In this document: in pieces, positions 6,039 through 6,395 of the stretch
How positions within the stretch are numbered: the first letter of the stretch is position 1
Layout of the letters: each line of letters opens with the position of its first letter
Assembly (NCBI GenBank): GCA_964528035.1
Contig: CAZGQY010000218.1
Location: 1 to 6,395, forward strand
Source of the DNA: CAZGQY01 sp964528035
Lineage (GTDB): Bacteria > Pseudomonadota > Gammaproteobacteria > Methylococcales > UBA1147
Direction: 5' to 3'
Length of the DNA: 6,395 nt
Program-made: the position numbers and the translations under genes
The notes under the pieces: model-generated
What the model saw: only the letters and a program-made list of their open reading frames with translations
Told to the model about the DNA's origin: nothing
The model's database searches: none

Positions 6039-6322
6039 CTGAAAACAAAGAAGATAATAAGCCGACGGAGGCCAAACCTGATTCTGTCGGTCATGGGTTA
6101 TTAATGTTGATCTTAATGCACGGTTTGCAAATACCCATGGCATTTTATTCAGCCTGGATCTTAATCGGCCTAAGCCAGCTGATCTATGTGATACCTTACG
6201 CTATAAAACTATCACGCGAAGAACGTAAGCAATCGCTGAAAGGACTGCTTATTGGCACTGGAATAACGTTCCTACTTAATTCAGCGTGTTTTGGCTATAT
6301 ACTCTTCGCATTTAGTCACTAA
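6035..6322 (+). CDS. Small membrane protein coupled to the radical SAM gene
   Basis: The 95-residue product has a hydrophilic, charged N-terminus (MTENKEDNKPTEAKPD, 1-16) and two or three hydrophobic segments at about 19-37, 39-56 and 69-93, joined by a basic loop SREERKQS (60-67). I recognise no family. Its ATG overlaps the radical SAM stop as ATGA (6035-6038), with AGGA at 6025-6028 six bases upstream, strong evidence for translational coupling and for being a real gene. It could dock the soluble radical SAM enzyme at the membrane or help the Lgt-like protein; that is inference from position. A weak GCTT/AAGC stem (6324-6335) and then repeat copy 3 follow. Confidence 0.78.
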   Translation: MTENKEDNKPTEAKPDSVGHGLLMLILMHGLQIPMAFYSAWILIGLSQLIYVIPYAIKLSREERKQSLKGLLIGTGITFLLNSACFGYILFAFSH

Positions 6323-6341
6323 TGCTTCTGGAAGCTTGTAG

Positions 6342-6395
6342 TAAGGAGCGAGGTTTTAATAAAATGCGAAAGATTGACGCAGGATTATTGTTTGT
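6342..6395. repeat. Left end of the palindromic repeat (copy 3, cut by window edge)
   Basis: TAAGGAGCGAGGTTTTAATA begins 19 bases after the last stop codon. The 54 bases to the window end align without gaps to 2634-2687 with about 3 mismatches, in the same orientation as copies 1 and 2. It closes the second block of genes and may serve as the operon's 3' hairpin. Confidence 0.9.

Noticed and set aside
1..6395. Integron cassette array with the repeats as attC sites
   Set aside because: The repeats are palindromic and lie between gene blocks, but they lack GTTRRRY/RYYYAAC core sites, have TAAGGAGC ends, and the blocks are multigene units far larger than typical cassettes.
1..6395. CRISPR array, tRNA or rRNA genes
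   Set aside because: I saw no short regularly spaced repeats with unique spacers, and no tRNA cloverleaf or rRNA-like sequence; the only repeats are three long copies kilobases apart.

Overview
The window reads as accessory or lineage-specific DNA from a Gram-negative bacterium, most likely a gammaproteobacterium of moderate GC content. The support is an outer-membrane beta-barrel porin with a signal peptide, a Fur-like operator, and the family resemblance of the proteins. No species can be named from the sequence. All convincing genes lie on the + strand.

The layout is set by three copies of one palindromic repeat of about 167 bp, all in the same orientation. One is cut by the left edge (1-87), one is complete (2634-2800), and one is cut by the right edge (6342-6395). 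They divide the window into two blocks. Block A (88-2633) has a leader with several palindromes, including a Fur-box-like 19-mer, then a porin (487-1899), a terminator-like hairpin, and a small exported protein with a covalent-FMN attachment motif (1987-2541). A partial minus-strand reading frame (337 to beyond position 1) runs into the first repeat and is doubtful.

Block B (2801-6341) has a possible promoter directly at the repeat edge and then five tightly packed genes. They are a four-helix membrane protein with histidines in helix 2 (2874-3383), an acidic soluble protein of unknown function (3389-3811), an Lgt-like membrane protein lacking two catalytic residues of true Lgt (3883-4626), a radical SAM enzyme with the cysteine layout of the tetraether-lipid-synthase (Tes, MJ0619-like) group (4611-6038), and a 95-residue membrane protein (6035-6322). 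The last three overlap by 16 and 4 bases and look translationally coupled.

The most interesting reading, which is inference, is that block B is a lipid-modification operon. The Lgt-like protein would handle a phospholipid or diacylglyceryl substrate in the membrane. The Tes-like enzyme would carry out radical chemistry, possibly on acyl chains, with the two small membrane proteins as partners. Block A adds a possibly iron-regulated porin and a periplasmic flavoprotein. Whether the two blocks cooperate, or are only neighbours separated by a repeat, cannot be settled from this sequence alone.
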